Assembly: GCF_016918035.1 (NCBI RefSeq)
Contig: NZ_JAERWK010000010.1
Span: 310,001 to 374,000 of the forward strand
Length of the DNA stretch: 64,000 bases
Direction of reading: 5' to 3'
Origin: Nakamurella leprariae
Lineage (GTDB): Bacteria; Actinomycetota; Actinomycetes; Mycobacteriales; Nakamurellaceae
Of the stretch, positions 44,149 through 52,260 are shown piece by piece. The notes under the pieces were generated by a model, which worked only from the letters and a program-made list of their open reading frames with translations, was not told the origin of the DNA and did not search any database. Numbering within the stretch: position 1 is the stretch's first letter; each line of letters begins with the position of its first letter. The position numbers and the translations under genes are program-made.

Positions 44149-45372
44149 ATGCGGTCGGTCACCGAGCAGCTGGAACGGGTCCTGTCCGGCGTGGTCATGC
44201 CGCCGCCGGTGCGGGTGGCCATCTCCGAGGCGCAGGGCCTGCTGTGCGCCGAGGAGGTCGTGGCCTCGGCGGCGTTGCCGTCGTTCGACCAGGCCGCGGT
44301 GGACGGTTTCGCGGTCCGCTCGGTCGACGTGGCCGGTGCGTCCCCGGTCCGGCCGCTGACGTTCCCGGTGGTGGGCGAGCTGGAACCCGGCTCCCGCACC
44401 CCGCACCGGCTGCAGCCGCAGCAGGCGGTGTTCGTCCGGACCGGTGCGCCGCTGCCGACGGTCGCCGACGCGGTGGTGCCGCTGGGCGAGGCGCAGGGCA
44501 GCGCGGCCCGGGTGACGGTGACCCGCTCGGTCGCCTCCGGGCAGTACGTGCGACGCACCGGGGAGGACGTGCTGCCCGGCGACATCGCCGTCCGCTCCGG
44601 CGCCTTCATCGGGGCCGCCCAGGTCGGCCTGCTCGCCGCGGTCGGCAAGGACAAGGTGCTGGTGCATCCGCGGCCGCGGGTGTCGGTGATCAGCTTCGGC
44701 GAGGAACTCGTCGACGTCTCCCGCTCGCCCGGCCCCGGTCAGGTCACCGACGTCAACTCGTTCGCGCTGGCCGCGGCCGCCCGCGATGCGGGCGCCGACG
44801 TGACCCGGGTGGGCATCGCGCCGGGCGATCCGCGCCGGTTGCTGGAGCTGATCGAGGCGCGGCTGCTGGTGTCCGAGGCGGTGGTGCTGGCCGGTGCGGT
44901 CGGCGGGCACGCAGCCGACGTGGTGGCCGAGACCATCTCGGAGCTGGGCGAGCTGGACTTCACCCGGGTGGCCATGCAGCCGGGGTCGGCGCAGGCGTTC
45001 GGGCTGCTCGGCCGGGACAAGGTGCCGGTGTTCCTGCTGCCCAGCAATCCGGTGTCGGCGTTGGTGGTGTTCGAGGTGATGGTGCGGCCGGCGCTGCGGG
45101 TGATGCTCGGCCGCCGCAACCCGTACCGCCGCACGGTGACCGCCCGGACGCTGGAGTCGTTCGAGTCGCCGGTGGGGCGCCGGCAGTTCCTGCGCGGTCA
45201 GCTGCTGCGCGACGAGCGGGACCAGTTCCTCGTGCACATCCTCGGTGGGAGCGGGACCCACCTGCTGGCGTCGCTGGCCGAGGCGAACTGCCTGGTGCTC
45301 ATCGACGAGAAGACCTCGACGGTGCCGGTGGGCTCCGAGGTGACGGTGTCGTTCCTGGCCCAGCGGGCATAG
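44149..45372 (+). CDS. glp: MoeA/Glp-type protein of the cell-division locus
   Basis: 407 residues from the ATG 44149, with GGAGGG eight bases upstream. MoeA domain order is visible: SFDQAAVDGFAV, GEDVLPGDIAV, FGEELVDVSRSPGPGQVTDVNSF, VAMQPGSAQAFG and SNPVSALVVFEVMVRPAL. The segment usually reading SGGVSVGxxD is AGAVGGHAADVV, departing from catalytic MoeA. In Corynebacteriales the protein at this site (Glp, Rv0994/moeA1) works in cytokinesis with SepF and GlpR. The same neighbours are present here, except that galU, normally just upstream, is missing. Confidence 0.82.
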   Translation: MRSVTEQLERVLSGVVMPPPVRVAISEAQGLLCAEEVVASAALPSFDQAAVDGFAVRSVDVAGASPVRPLTFPVVGELEPGSRTPHRLQPQQAVFVRTGAPLPTVADAVVPLGEAQGSAARVTVTRSVASGQYVRRTGEDVLPGDIAVRSGAFIGAAQVGLLAAVGKDKVLVHPRPRVSVISFGEELVDVSRSPGPGQVTDVNSFALAAAARDAGADVTRVGIAPGDPRRLLELIEARLLVSEAVVLAGAVGGHAADVVAETISELGELDFTRVAMQPGSAQAFGLLGRDKVPVFLLPSNPVSALVVFEVMVRPALRVMLGRRNPYRRTVTARTLESFESPVGRRQFLRGQLLRDERDQFLVHILGGSGTHLLASLAEANCLVLIDEKTSTVPVGSEVTVSFLAQRA

Positions 45373-45432
45373 TTCGGGTTCCGGGACGCGGGTCGGGCGG
45401 CTCGCCGGGGGAGCGGAAGGGGCGGGCTGCGG

Positions 45433-46134
45433 ATGGGGCCGGTCGGGGTGGCGCTCGGGGGATCGCTGCGGCATCCGGGCTGGCCGGTCGAGCTGGGTCC
45501 GCTGCACCTGCCCGCGCGTGGTCCCGGTGCGACCTCCGGGAGCGTGGTGCGGCTGCGGCCGCTGCGCCGGTCGGACGGCCGGGCCTGGCGGGAGATCCGG
45601 CTGCGGGACCGCGCGGTCATCGAGCCGTGGGACGCCAGCAGCGGGATGACCTGGGTACAGCGGCACGCCGCACCGATGTGGCGATCGCACCGGGCGCTGC
45701 TCACCGCCGGCGCCCGCCGGGGTGAGGCGGTCCCATTCGTGATCACCGTGGACGGCGTGTTCGCCGGTCAGGTGACCCTCGGCGGCATCCAGCGCGGCGC
45801 GGTGCTGTCGGGCTGGGTGGGCTACTGGGTCGACTCACGGCTGCAGGGACGTGGGGTGGCCACGGCGGCGGTGGCGTTGACGCTGGCCCACGCGTTCGAC
45901 GCAGTGGGGCTGCACCGGGTGGAGGCGACCATCGCGCCGGAGAACATGGCCAGCCGCGCGGTGGTGACCCATCTGGGGTTCCGCCAGGAGGGTCTGCTCC
46001 AGCGGTACCTGGACATCGACGGGGCCTGGCGAGACCACCTGCTGTACGCCATGACTCGCGAGGAACTGCCTGGTGGGCTGGAGCAGCTGCTCGCCCGGTG
46101 GGCGCGAATCCGACAGACCTCAAGTGGAGGTTGA
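45433..46134 (+). CDS. rimJ: GNAT acetyltransferase, RimJ-like
   Basis: 233 residues. The acetyl-CoA loop lies in DSRLQGRGVATAAVALTLAHAF, and VEATIAPENMASRAVVTHLGFRQEG is the RimJ/RimL hallmark. The early VVRLRPLRRSDGRAWREIRLRD matches N-terminal acetyltransferases of ribosomal proteins. The ORF has a 30-residue extra N-terminus before that motif. It lies between glp and the sepX/glpR gene, as in Rv0995. Confidence 0.88.
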   Translation: MGPVGVALGGSLRHPGWPVELGPLHLPARGPGATSGSVVRLRPLRRSDGRAWREIRLRDRAVIEPWDASSGMTWVQRHAAPMWRSHRALLTAGARRGEAVPFVITVDGVFAGQVTLGGIQRGAVLSGWVGYWVDSRLQGRGVATAAVALTLAHAFDAVGLHRVEATIAPENMASRAVVTHLGFRQEGLLQRYLDIDGAWRDHLLYAMTREELPGGLEQLLARWARIRQTSSGG

Positions 46135-46249
46135 GACATGACGGCGTGTCGTCGAGGGTGCGTTCACCCACCCGGTTAGCCTCGCTCCACCGGATTGCCC
46201 CAGGTGGGGGAACCCGTCGTCCGATCCAGGATGAGTGGAGGCCGAGCCC

Positions 46250-47515
46250 GTGAACGTCCCGACTTCGCTCATCGTGGTCGTACTGGTGATCGCCTGGTTG
46301 GTGGTGTTGGTCCCGATGGTGGCCAAGTCACGCGATCGGGTGCCGCGGGTGCGATCGGAGGGCCGTGGGTTCCGCGTGCTGCAGCGCTCGACCACGGGGG
46401 AGTTGACCACTCCTTCGCGGCGTCGTCGTGCGGTCGGCAGCTCGCCGGCCCGGCGCGGATCCGGTGATCACGAAGCGTTCAGCAACGAGGAGGCCCTGGT
46501 GACCGTCGGCAGTTCGTCCCACCCCGCGGACGCAGCGGAGGAATGGGAGGCGGTGCAGGCTACGGCCTCGCAGCGCCGGCCCCAGACTTCTGCGTCCGAG
46601 TACGAGGCGCAGGACGAGGTCGACGCTGCCGACTCGGAACCTGAGGAGCACGCCATCCGGCGGGCTCGCCCGGGCCGCTCGAACTGGTTCAACTGGACCC
46701 GCCGCGGCGAGGCCATCGGGCCGGACGAGACCGAGCTGCGCGCCGAGCAGGAGCGCCTCGAGGCGGAGCGAGCCGGGTACGCGCAATACGTGCCGGAGTT
46801 CCAGCCGGTCGAGGCGCACGGCTCGCACCCCTACGATCCGTCGGTGCACCAGGACGAGGCCGCGACTGTGTCGACTGAGCAGTGGTACGACGAGGCCGAG
46901 CGCCCGGGCCCGGCGGCCCCGCGGCTGGCCGATGAGGATCACAACGACCTGACCGAGTTCGAGACCGGCCGGGCCGGGGCCGCCTACACCGCGGCCGAGG
47001 ACGACCGGCTGCGTCCGGTGCCGCGTCGCGCCGGCCGGGGTGGGTTCGACCCGGAGGCGGCCGCGGCGGCCAAGGCCTACAAGTACGCGCAGCGCCGCAA
47101 GGTCGCGCTGAGCCTGCTGGTGGCGACGGTGCTGTTCGCGGTGCTGGCCGCGGTGGTGGCGTCGGTGCTGTGGGCGGGCGCGGCGATCGCCGGCCTGCTG
47201 TTGGTGGCCTACATGGTCTACCTGCGGCGTCAGGTGAAGATCGAGGAGTCCATCCGCCAGCGCCGCCTGGCCCGCCTGCAGCGGGCCAGGCAGATCCGGC
47301 CCGAGTTCCAGACCGAGGACGAGGCGTACGTGGCCGAGCCCGAGTACGCCCCGCGCCCGGTCGCGGTGGCCCGCGACGAGGACGCTGGCGCGGCCCGCCC
47401 GGCGGCCCGGCTGCACCGCACCCGGCAGATCGTCGATCTGGACGACGACGACCCGGCCTTCGATGACCTGGAGTACTACGACCCGACCGAGTACCGGCGG
47501 GCGGTCGGTCAGTGA
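46250..47515 (+). CDS. SepX/GlpR-type divisome membrane protein
   Basis: 421 residues from the GTG 46250, with GGAGG eight bases upstream. A first span (SLIVVVLVIAWLVVLVPMV) is followed by a long acidic, low-complexity cytoplasmic region. Two more spans lie near residues 285-325 (VALSLLVATVLFAVLAAVV, LLLVAYMVYL), then a basic C-terminal tail with repeated Arg/Leu. This is the layout of GlpR in corynebacteria and SepX in Streptomyces, partners of Glp in septation. Position after rimJ equals Rv0996. It ends at a strong terminator and tRNA-Ala. Confidence 0.85.
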   Translation: MNVPTSLIVVVLVIAWLVVLVPMVAKSRDRVPRVRSEGRGFRVLQRSTTGELTTPSRRRRAVGSSPARRGSGDHEAFSNEEALVTVGSSSHPADAAEEWEAVQATASQRRPQTSASEYEAQDEVDAADSEPEEHAIRRARPGRSNWFNWTRRGEAIGPDETELRAEQERLEAERAGYAQYVPEFQPVEAHGSHPYDPSVHQDEAATVSTEQWYDEAERPGPAAPRLADEDHNDLTEFETGRAGAAYTAAEDDRLRPVPRRAGRGGFDPEAAAAAKAYKYAQRRKVALSLLVATVLFAVLAAVVASVLWAGAAIAGLLLVAYMVYLRRQVKIEESIRQRRLARLQRARQIRPEFQTEDEAYVAEPEYAPRPVAVARDEDAGAARPAARLHRTRQIVDLDDDDPAFDDLEYYDPTEYRRAVGQ

Positions 47516-47536
47516 CCGTCTGAGCGGTGCTCGACT

Positions 47537-47568
47537 CGAAGGGCTCGGCCTCTTGGCCGGGCCCTTCG
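47537..47568 (+). terminator. Intrinsic terminator after the SepX/GlpR gene
   Basis: A 14-bp stem (one G-U) with a TCTT tetraloop is made of CGAAGGGCTCGGCC and GGCCGGGCCCTTCG, followed by GTTCTCC. It lies 22 bp after the stop. Confidence 0.8.
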
Positions 47569-47694
47569 GCGTTCTCCGGTCTGTGCTCGGTTGGGCCTCG
47601 GGGTTTTGGCCGGCTCGGCGGGGCGCCGGTGGTCGTGGCGGGGGCCGAGCGCTGGTAGAGTTCCACACGGCTTCCGACGCAGGTCGGGGGCCGA

Positions 47695-47770
47695 GGGGCT
47701 GTAGCGCAGTTGGTAGCGCGCTTCGTTCGCATCGAAGAGGTCCGGGGTTCGATTCCCCGCAGCTCCACCA
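47695..47770 (+). tRNA. tRNA-Ala (CGC)
   Basis: Acceptor GGGGCTG (47695-47701) pairs with CAGCTCC (47760-47766), with one G-U. The anticodon stem-loop CTTCG-TTCGCAT-CGAAG gives CGC. The T-arm is GGGGTTCGATTCCCC and CCA is encoded. The accessory island begins immediately downstream. Confidence 0.95.
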
Positions 47771-48375
47771 TGACAGGCTGACTGCAAGCGGTGTTTTCTT
47801 GGACGCTTGGCGGGTCAAGTCACGGGTTCGAGTAGTTTGGCCAATCCCCATTAGGGCGGTCTTCCGAGTTCCTGGGCCTCCGAAGCGCGGCCGCGGCTGG
47901 TGGCGTTGCGGGCCGCATCTGGCGTGAGAACCTCCCAAGTCGCATTCAGCTGCTGCGAGACCCGCGGCGGCGAACGTATGCCGTCTTGGGATTCTGACCC
48001 GGTTCTCGAGACACGCTTGTGCATTGATCGCGTCGCTGCGACGGTGTGCGATCCGGAGGGCCTTGAAGGCAGCCGGGGCTGACGTTGCCAATGTAGACGT
48101 GCCGGGCGCCATGGGGTAGTAACGGCTGTCCATCCATTCGAAGATCGCACGTCCGATGCGTCAGACCGAGACCCGCTCACCGGTCGTCCGCAGTCCGGTT
48201 CCTGGCTGCGCTACCGGACGGCAGGTCGCACTCTTGCCGAAGCGTGTGCGACGGGCGGCGCTCAGTGGATGGATCGAGGTCGCTATCCCCGCGACACGTC
48301 CTAACTTCATGTGCCCGTTCTTTCACTCCTCCTGCTATGGTTCCGATGTCGGCGTCGTAGCGAGAAGGGACAGTT
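47771..48375. other. Non-coding left edge of the accessory island
   Basis: These 605 bases follow tRNA-Ala with codon statistics unlike the core genes. I find no supportable gene, integrase remnant or second copy of the tRNA 3' end. GAAGGGA at the right edge serves the next gene. Confidence 0.5.
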
Positions 48376-49005
48376 ATGGCGATCCATACCCCAAAGACCC
48401 GCGAGGCTTTGGCGCGCCTGCTCGCGCCCATGCGACTCGAGTGCACCGTGTTCGAGCGGGCGGTGGCCGTCGCGGCAGCGGAGAGCCGTACCTTTGGCCC
48501 TGCTGCCCCAAAGTCTGCCCCAGAATTCACGCGCTGGGCGCGCACCATCGAGACGGTGCACGAGGGGCTGATGCTCCTGCAGCAGGGGTGGCAGCGGTTC
48601 GACCCGGAAAACCTCCCTTATTTCCTGCAACCTGAGCTCAACCTCGGGCTCATCGTCAGCAGCGGCAACGCCTTCACCGGCGTCACCTACGGCAGCCCGA
48701 CCACCAAGAACCCTAAGGGAAGCGCCTTCGCTCGCCGTATTGACGAGAACGGTGCGGTTGCGATGTTTGGCCAGCCGACAGGCGAGGGTGAGGTGAACGT
48801 CGACGACGTCCGGATTCTTCTCTACGACGAGCGTGACGGCCTCGTCCACTTGGAACTTTCGCGGCCAGTCGGACGGCTCGGCAGTTTCGTGAGCAGCTGG
48901 TCCGAGCGAATCATATTTCCGGCCTTCGATCTGACACTCGGTTCATTCACCTTCGAAGAAGGCACCGACGACGAGGGATTCTCGTTCAAGATCGCCCGAC
49001 GCTAA
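48376..49005 (+). CDS. Unknown protein paired with an XRE-ImmA/IrrE gene
   Basis: 209 residues. An N-terminal helical part (MAIHTPKTREALARLLAPMRLECTV start) is followed by a mixed alpha/beta part with YFLQPELNLGLIVSSGN and repeated beta-type strands ending FSFKIARR. No catalytic motif, signal peptide or membrane segment is visible and I do not recognise the family. GAAGGGA precedes the ATG. It ends 17 bp before the metallopeptidase-regulator gene, so the two are co-transcribed. A two-component toxin-antitoxin or defence unit is possible; codon use is less GC-biased than in the core genes. Confidence 0.75.
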   Translation: MAIHTPKTREALARLLAPMRLECTVFERAVAVAAAESRTFGPAAPKSAPEFTRWARTIETVHEGLMLLQQGWQRFDPENLPYFLQPELNLGLIVSSGNAFTGVTYGSPTTKNPKGSAFARRIDENGAVAMFGQPTGEGEVNVDDVRILLYDERDGLVHLELSRPVGRLGSFVSSWSERIIFPAFDLTLGSFTFEEGTDDEGFSFKIARR

Positions 49006-49022
49006 GACTAAGGTTTTACCCG

Positions 49023-50138
49023 ATGAGCAACACCTTCGTTCCCGCGCGCCTGGACATGGCGCGCGCCATTCGGCAGATGACGGCCACCGCTCTCGCGGCT
49101 GAGGTAGGGGTCACCTCGCCGTGGATCTCTCAAGTAGAGAACTTGAAACGAACGCCCAGCCCCGAGCTGATCCACGAGTTCGCGCGCGCCTTGGACCTAC
49201 CAGTCGACTTCTTCTACCGCCCCGTCAAAGCACTGCCGCCCACGGATGCGTTCCACTTCCGGGCTACCTCACGGTTGGCGAAGAGGGATGAGCGGACCGC
49301 TCGATCGCTCTCTGCGCTGGCCATTGAACTATCGGATTGGATCGAAGCGACCTACCAAGCTCCCGCGCCGGCGGTTCCAGAGCTCCAGGACCTGCTCGAT
49401 GCCGACGAGGTGCTTCCGGCTGAGCAGGCTGCGGAGGCGCTGCGCGGCGCGTGGGGGCTTGGTGTGGCGCCGATCAAGAACATGCTGCAGCTCCTCGAGT
49501 CCAAGGGTGCGAAGATTTACTCAGCCGGTGGGCCGCTCCAGGCGATCGATGCGTTCTCGTTCCGGCATGGGGCGACGCCGGTGATTTTCCTTAACGTGCA
49601 TAAGTCTGCCGAGCGTCTGCGGTTCGACCTCGCCCACGAGGTGGGGCACTTGGTCATGCATGGCGGCTCGCTGAGTGTCGAGCCTGGAAAGGAGAAGGAG
49701 CAGGCCGCCAACGACTTCGCGTCAGCCTTTTTGATGCCACGCGCTGACGTCCTCGGCTCGATCCGGGGCAACCTCATGCTTGAGGACATCCTGATCCTCA
49801 AGCGACGGTGGCGCGTCAGTGCGATGGCGCTGAACCTTCGTTCTCACAGACTGGGCGTGATCTCTGACTGGACATACAGCACGCTGGCAAGACAGCTCTC
49901 CAGTGCAGGCTTCCGGCGTGGCGAGCCGGGCTCAAACCTGCTCCCCGAAAGCTCTAGCCTGCTCACGCAGGTAATGACAGACGTGCGCTCCCAGGGCAAA
50001 AGCTTCATTGACATTGCTCGCACACTCGACGTGCGCGCCCAGGACGTTCGCGACCTTATGCTTGGTCTAGTCACCTTTGCCATCGAGGGCGAAGCGCACA
50101 GGCGAACGCCGAGCCGAGCCAACCTCAGAGCGGTGTAG
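49023..50138 (+). CDS. XRE-HTH plus ImmA/IrrE (DUF955) metallopeptidase
   Basis: 371 residues. An N-terminal XRE helix-turn-helix spans ~8-60 (ATALAAEVGVTSPWISQVENLKRTPSPELI). A linker leads to an ImmA/IrrE domain centred on the zinc motif HEVGH (in RFDLAHEVGHLVMHGG), with the third ligand in EQAANDFASAFLMP. A C-terminal helical domain of unknown type follows. Proteins of this build cleave or bind a regulator, controlling mobile elements, phage-type switches or RosmerTA-like toxin-antitoxin pairs. The partner gene directly upstream is the natural candidate substrate or effector. Confidence 0.88.
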   Translation: MSNTFVPARLDMARAIRQMTATALAAEVGVTSPWISQVENLKRTPSPELIHEFARALDLPVDFFYRPVKALPPTDAFHFRATSRLAKRDERTARSLSALAIELSDWIEATYQAPAPAVPELQDLLDADEVLPAEQAAEALRGAWGLGVAPIKNMLQLLESKGAKIYSAGGPLQAIDAFSFRHGATPVIFLNVHKSAERLRFDLAHEVGHLVMHGGSLSVEPGKEKEQAANDFASAFLMPRADVLGSIRGNLMLEDILILKRRWRVSAMALNLRSHRLGVISDWTYSTLARQLSSAGFRRGEPGSNLLPESSSLLTQVMTDVRSQGKSFIDIARTLDVRAQDVRDLMLGLVTFAIEGEAHRRTPSRANLRAV

Positions 50139-50322
50139 GTTGATACGCCTTTGTTGTCAGCAATTTGGCAGGTCAAACTTGTCAAAGTCGCTTAGGGGCG
50201 AGCCGAAAATGCGTGCGCCGGAACCCACGATCCGACGAGGTGCATCCTGGATTCGCGGGAGTGTCGGTGCCAGTGGGCATGCTGGCCGCGATGGTACGAA
50301 CGACGACGGCCGTGGAATGCGG

Positions 50323-50565
50323 TCAGGGTTCCGGCGGTCGGCCGTGCCCTTCGCTGAGGATCTGTTGGATACGGCTGCGGCTCATCCCGAACGCCTCCTG
50401 CAGTTCCTTGATCGACGCGCCGGCGGCCCTGAGTTCGCGACAGCTGCCGTCGCGCCGCCCCAGCAGTTCGTCGCGCTCCGCCTCGTTCTCGCGCAGGCGA
50501 TCGACGAGATCGACGGCCTGCTTCAGCAGGACCGCCTTCCGCTCGGCGCGCGCAACAACGGACAT
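50323..50565 (-). CDS. Small coiled-coil/HTH DNA-binding protein
   Basis: 80 residues. An N-terminal charged coiled-coil stretch (AVDLVDRLRENEAERDELLGRRD) is followed by a helix-turn-helix (SIKELQEAFGMSRSRIQQILSEG). It is divergent from the methyltransferase gene, with a 105-bp AT-rich gap, the position of a restriction-modification controller. It lacks the size and sequence of classical C proteins, so that role is only suggested. Confidence 0.65.
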   Translation of the reverse strand: MSVVARAERKAVLLKQAVDLVDRLRENEAERDELLGRRDGSCRELRAAGASIKELQEAFGMSRSRIQQILSEGHGRPPEP

Positions 50566-50670
50566 AGCAACGATCGTACAGTCGCATGTGCAAACGTGTA
50601 TAGCATCCTAGACTTCGAAGTTCAGTTCCAAGTACACTAGTGCGATGTACTCGACCGTCAGGGACACTCC

Positions 50671-52260
50671 ATGACCATCTTCGGAGCAAAGGCGATCCCG
50701 ACGGACGAGAAGCTCCGCGGCGGCTACTACACCCCGGCCCCGATCGCCGCGTTCGTGGCCGAATGGGTCGGCGTTGCCGGCAACCGCCTCCTAGAGCCGT
50801 CCTGCGGGGATGGAAACATACTCGAGGCCCTGACCAGGCTGTCCGACGACGTCCACGGCGTCGAGCTGTTTCCCGACGAGGCAGCGATGGCCATGGCTCG
50901 GACCGGCGTGGACGTCGTCGTCGGAGACTTCTTCGAGTGGTTCGACGACGAGAAGCACGGTGTCTTCGACGGCGTGGCTGGCAACCCGCCCTACATCCGC
51001 TTTGGCAACTGGTCGGAGCCGACCCGGAGCGACGCTCTCGACTTCATGCGGTCGGTCGGGCTGAGTCCGAACAAGCTCACGAATGCCTGGGTGCCCTTCG
51101 TGGTGGCTTCGATGGTCGCCTGCCGCGAGGGCGGCCGCATCGGCCTGGTAATCCCGGCCGAGCTGATGCAGGTCGGGTACGCGGCCGAACTGCGGCGGTA
51201 CCTCATCGACAATTGCGCCGAAGTGAACGTTGTCACCTTCAAGCGACTCGTGTTCCCCGGCATCCTGCAGGAGGTGGTCCTCCTGCTGGCCGTAAAGGGA
51301 AGCGGGCCGGCCCGCATCCAGGTGGTGGAGATCGACGACGCGGCCTCGTTGGGCGATCTCGAGATCGGGACCGCGCACGTGCGCGCACCGCTCCACGAGA
51401 AGGAGAAGTGGACCAAGTACTTCCTTGAGCCCGAGCGGGTGACGGCTGTCCGAGCGCTGCGCGCCGACGCGCGGCTGCGTCCGATGGCGGCGTTCGCGTC
51501 GGTGGACGTCGGCGTTGTGACCGGACGGAACTCGTTCTTCGTGATGACGCCGGACGAGGCCGACGAGCACCGAGTGAGCAACTTGACAATCCCGCTGGTC
51601 GCTCGGTCTGCCCAGCTGAGCGGCATCGTTTACACGGACCAGGATCATCGCACTGCGGTGGGCAGGACGGCGCTGCTGGACGCGCGGGGAGTTCACCTGG
51701 GCAAGCACATCGGGCTGCGCGAGTACGTGTCGCTGGGCGAATCCCAGGGTGTGCACAGCGGGTACAAGTGCCGCATCCGGAAAGAGTGGTGGGTCGTGCC
51801 GTCGATCTGGGAGGCCGACGCCTTCATGTTCCGTCAGATCCACACGCACCCGCGGGTCGTCGCCAACGAGACGACGGCGACAAGCACCGACACCGTTCAT
51901 CGAATGCGGATGGTCGATGGCGTCAGCGCGGCACGCTTGGCCACGGCCTCCTTCAACTCGATTACCTTCGCGATGAGCGAGGTCGTCGGGCGAAGCTACG
52001 GAGGCGGCATTCTCGAGCTCGAACCCAGCGAGGCCGAGGAACTCCGCGTTCCCGACCCGGAACTCGTGACCGACGACCTAGTCCAGAAGGTTGACGAGCT
52101 CGTCCGTGCGAAACGTATCGAGGATGCTCTTGACGCCGTCGATCGGGCCGTCCTCATTGACGGTCTCGACTTCACGCTGCAGGAGGTCTCGATTGCGCGA
52201 GAGGTTTGGGCCACGCTGCGCGATCGGCGAAACGGGCGAGCCAAGAGCAGGGTGGTCTGA
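50671..52260 (+). CDS. N6-adenine DNA methyltransferase (Eco57I/gamma-type)
   Basis: 529 residues. The start region has YYTPAPIAAFVAEW, then motif I LLEPSCGDGNIL (SAM pocket) and motif IV GNPPYIRFG (NPPY, adenine-N6 catalysis) near residue 107. The C-terminal half should carry the target-recognition part, with RMRMVDGVSAARLATASFNS as in XhoI/PaeR7I-like enzymes. It ends exactly where the opposing nuclease gene ends (52260/52261, no gap). It is the protective half of a restriction-modification system. Confidence 0.9.
   Translation: MTIFGAKAIPTDEKLRGGYYTPAPIAAFVAEWVGVAGNRLLEPSCGDGNILEALTRLSDDVHGVELFPDEAAMAMARTGVDVVVGDFFEWFDDEKHGVFDGVAGNPPYIRFGNWSEPTRSDALDFMRSVGLSPNKLTNAWVPFVVASMVACREGGRIGLVIPAELMQVGYAAELRRYLIDNCAEVNVVTFKRLVFPGILQEVVLLLAVKGSGPARIQVVEIDDAASLGDLEIGTAHVRAPLHEKEKWTKYFLEPERVTAVRALRADARLRPMAAFASVDVGVVTGRNSFFVMTPDEADEHRVSNLTIPLVARSAQLSGIVYTDQDHRTAVGRTALLDARGVHLGKHIGLREYVSLGESQGVHSGYKCRIRKEWWVVPSIWEADAFMFRQIHTHPRVVANETTATSTDTVHRMRMVDGVSAARLATASFNSITFAMSEVVGRSYGGGILELEPSEAEELRVPDPELVTDDLVQKVDELVRAKRIEDALDAVDRAVLIDGLDFTLQEVSIAREVWATLRDRRNGRAKSRVV

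Noticed and set aside
47771-48375. Integrase remnant or attachment-site repeat after tRNA-Ala
   Set aside because: No tyrosine or serine recombinase motif and no second copy of the tRNA 3' end could be found by eye within the island.
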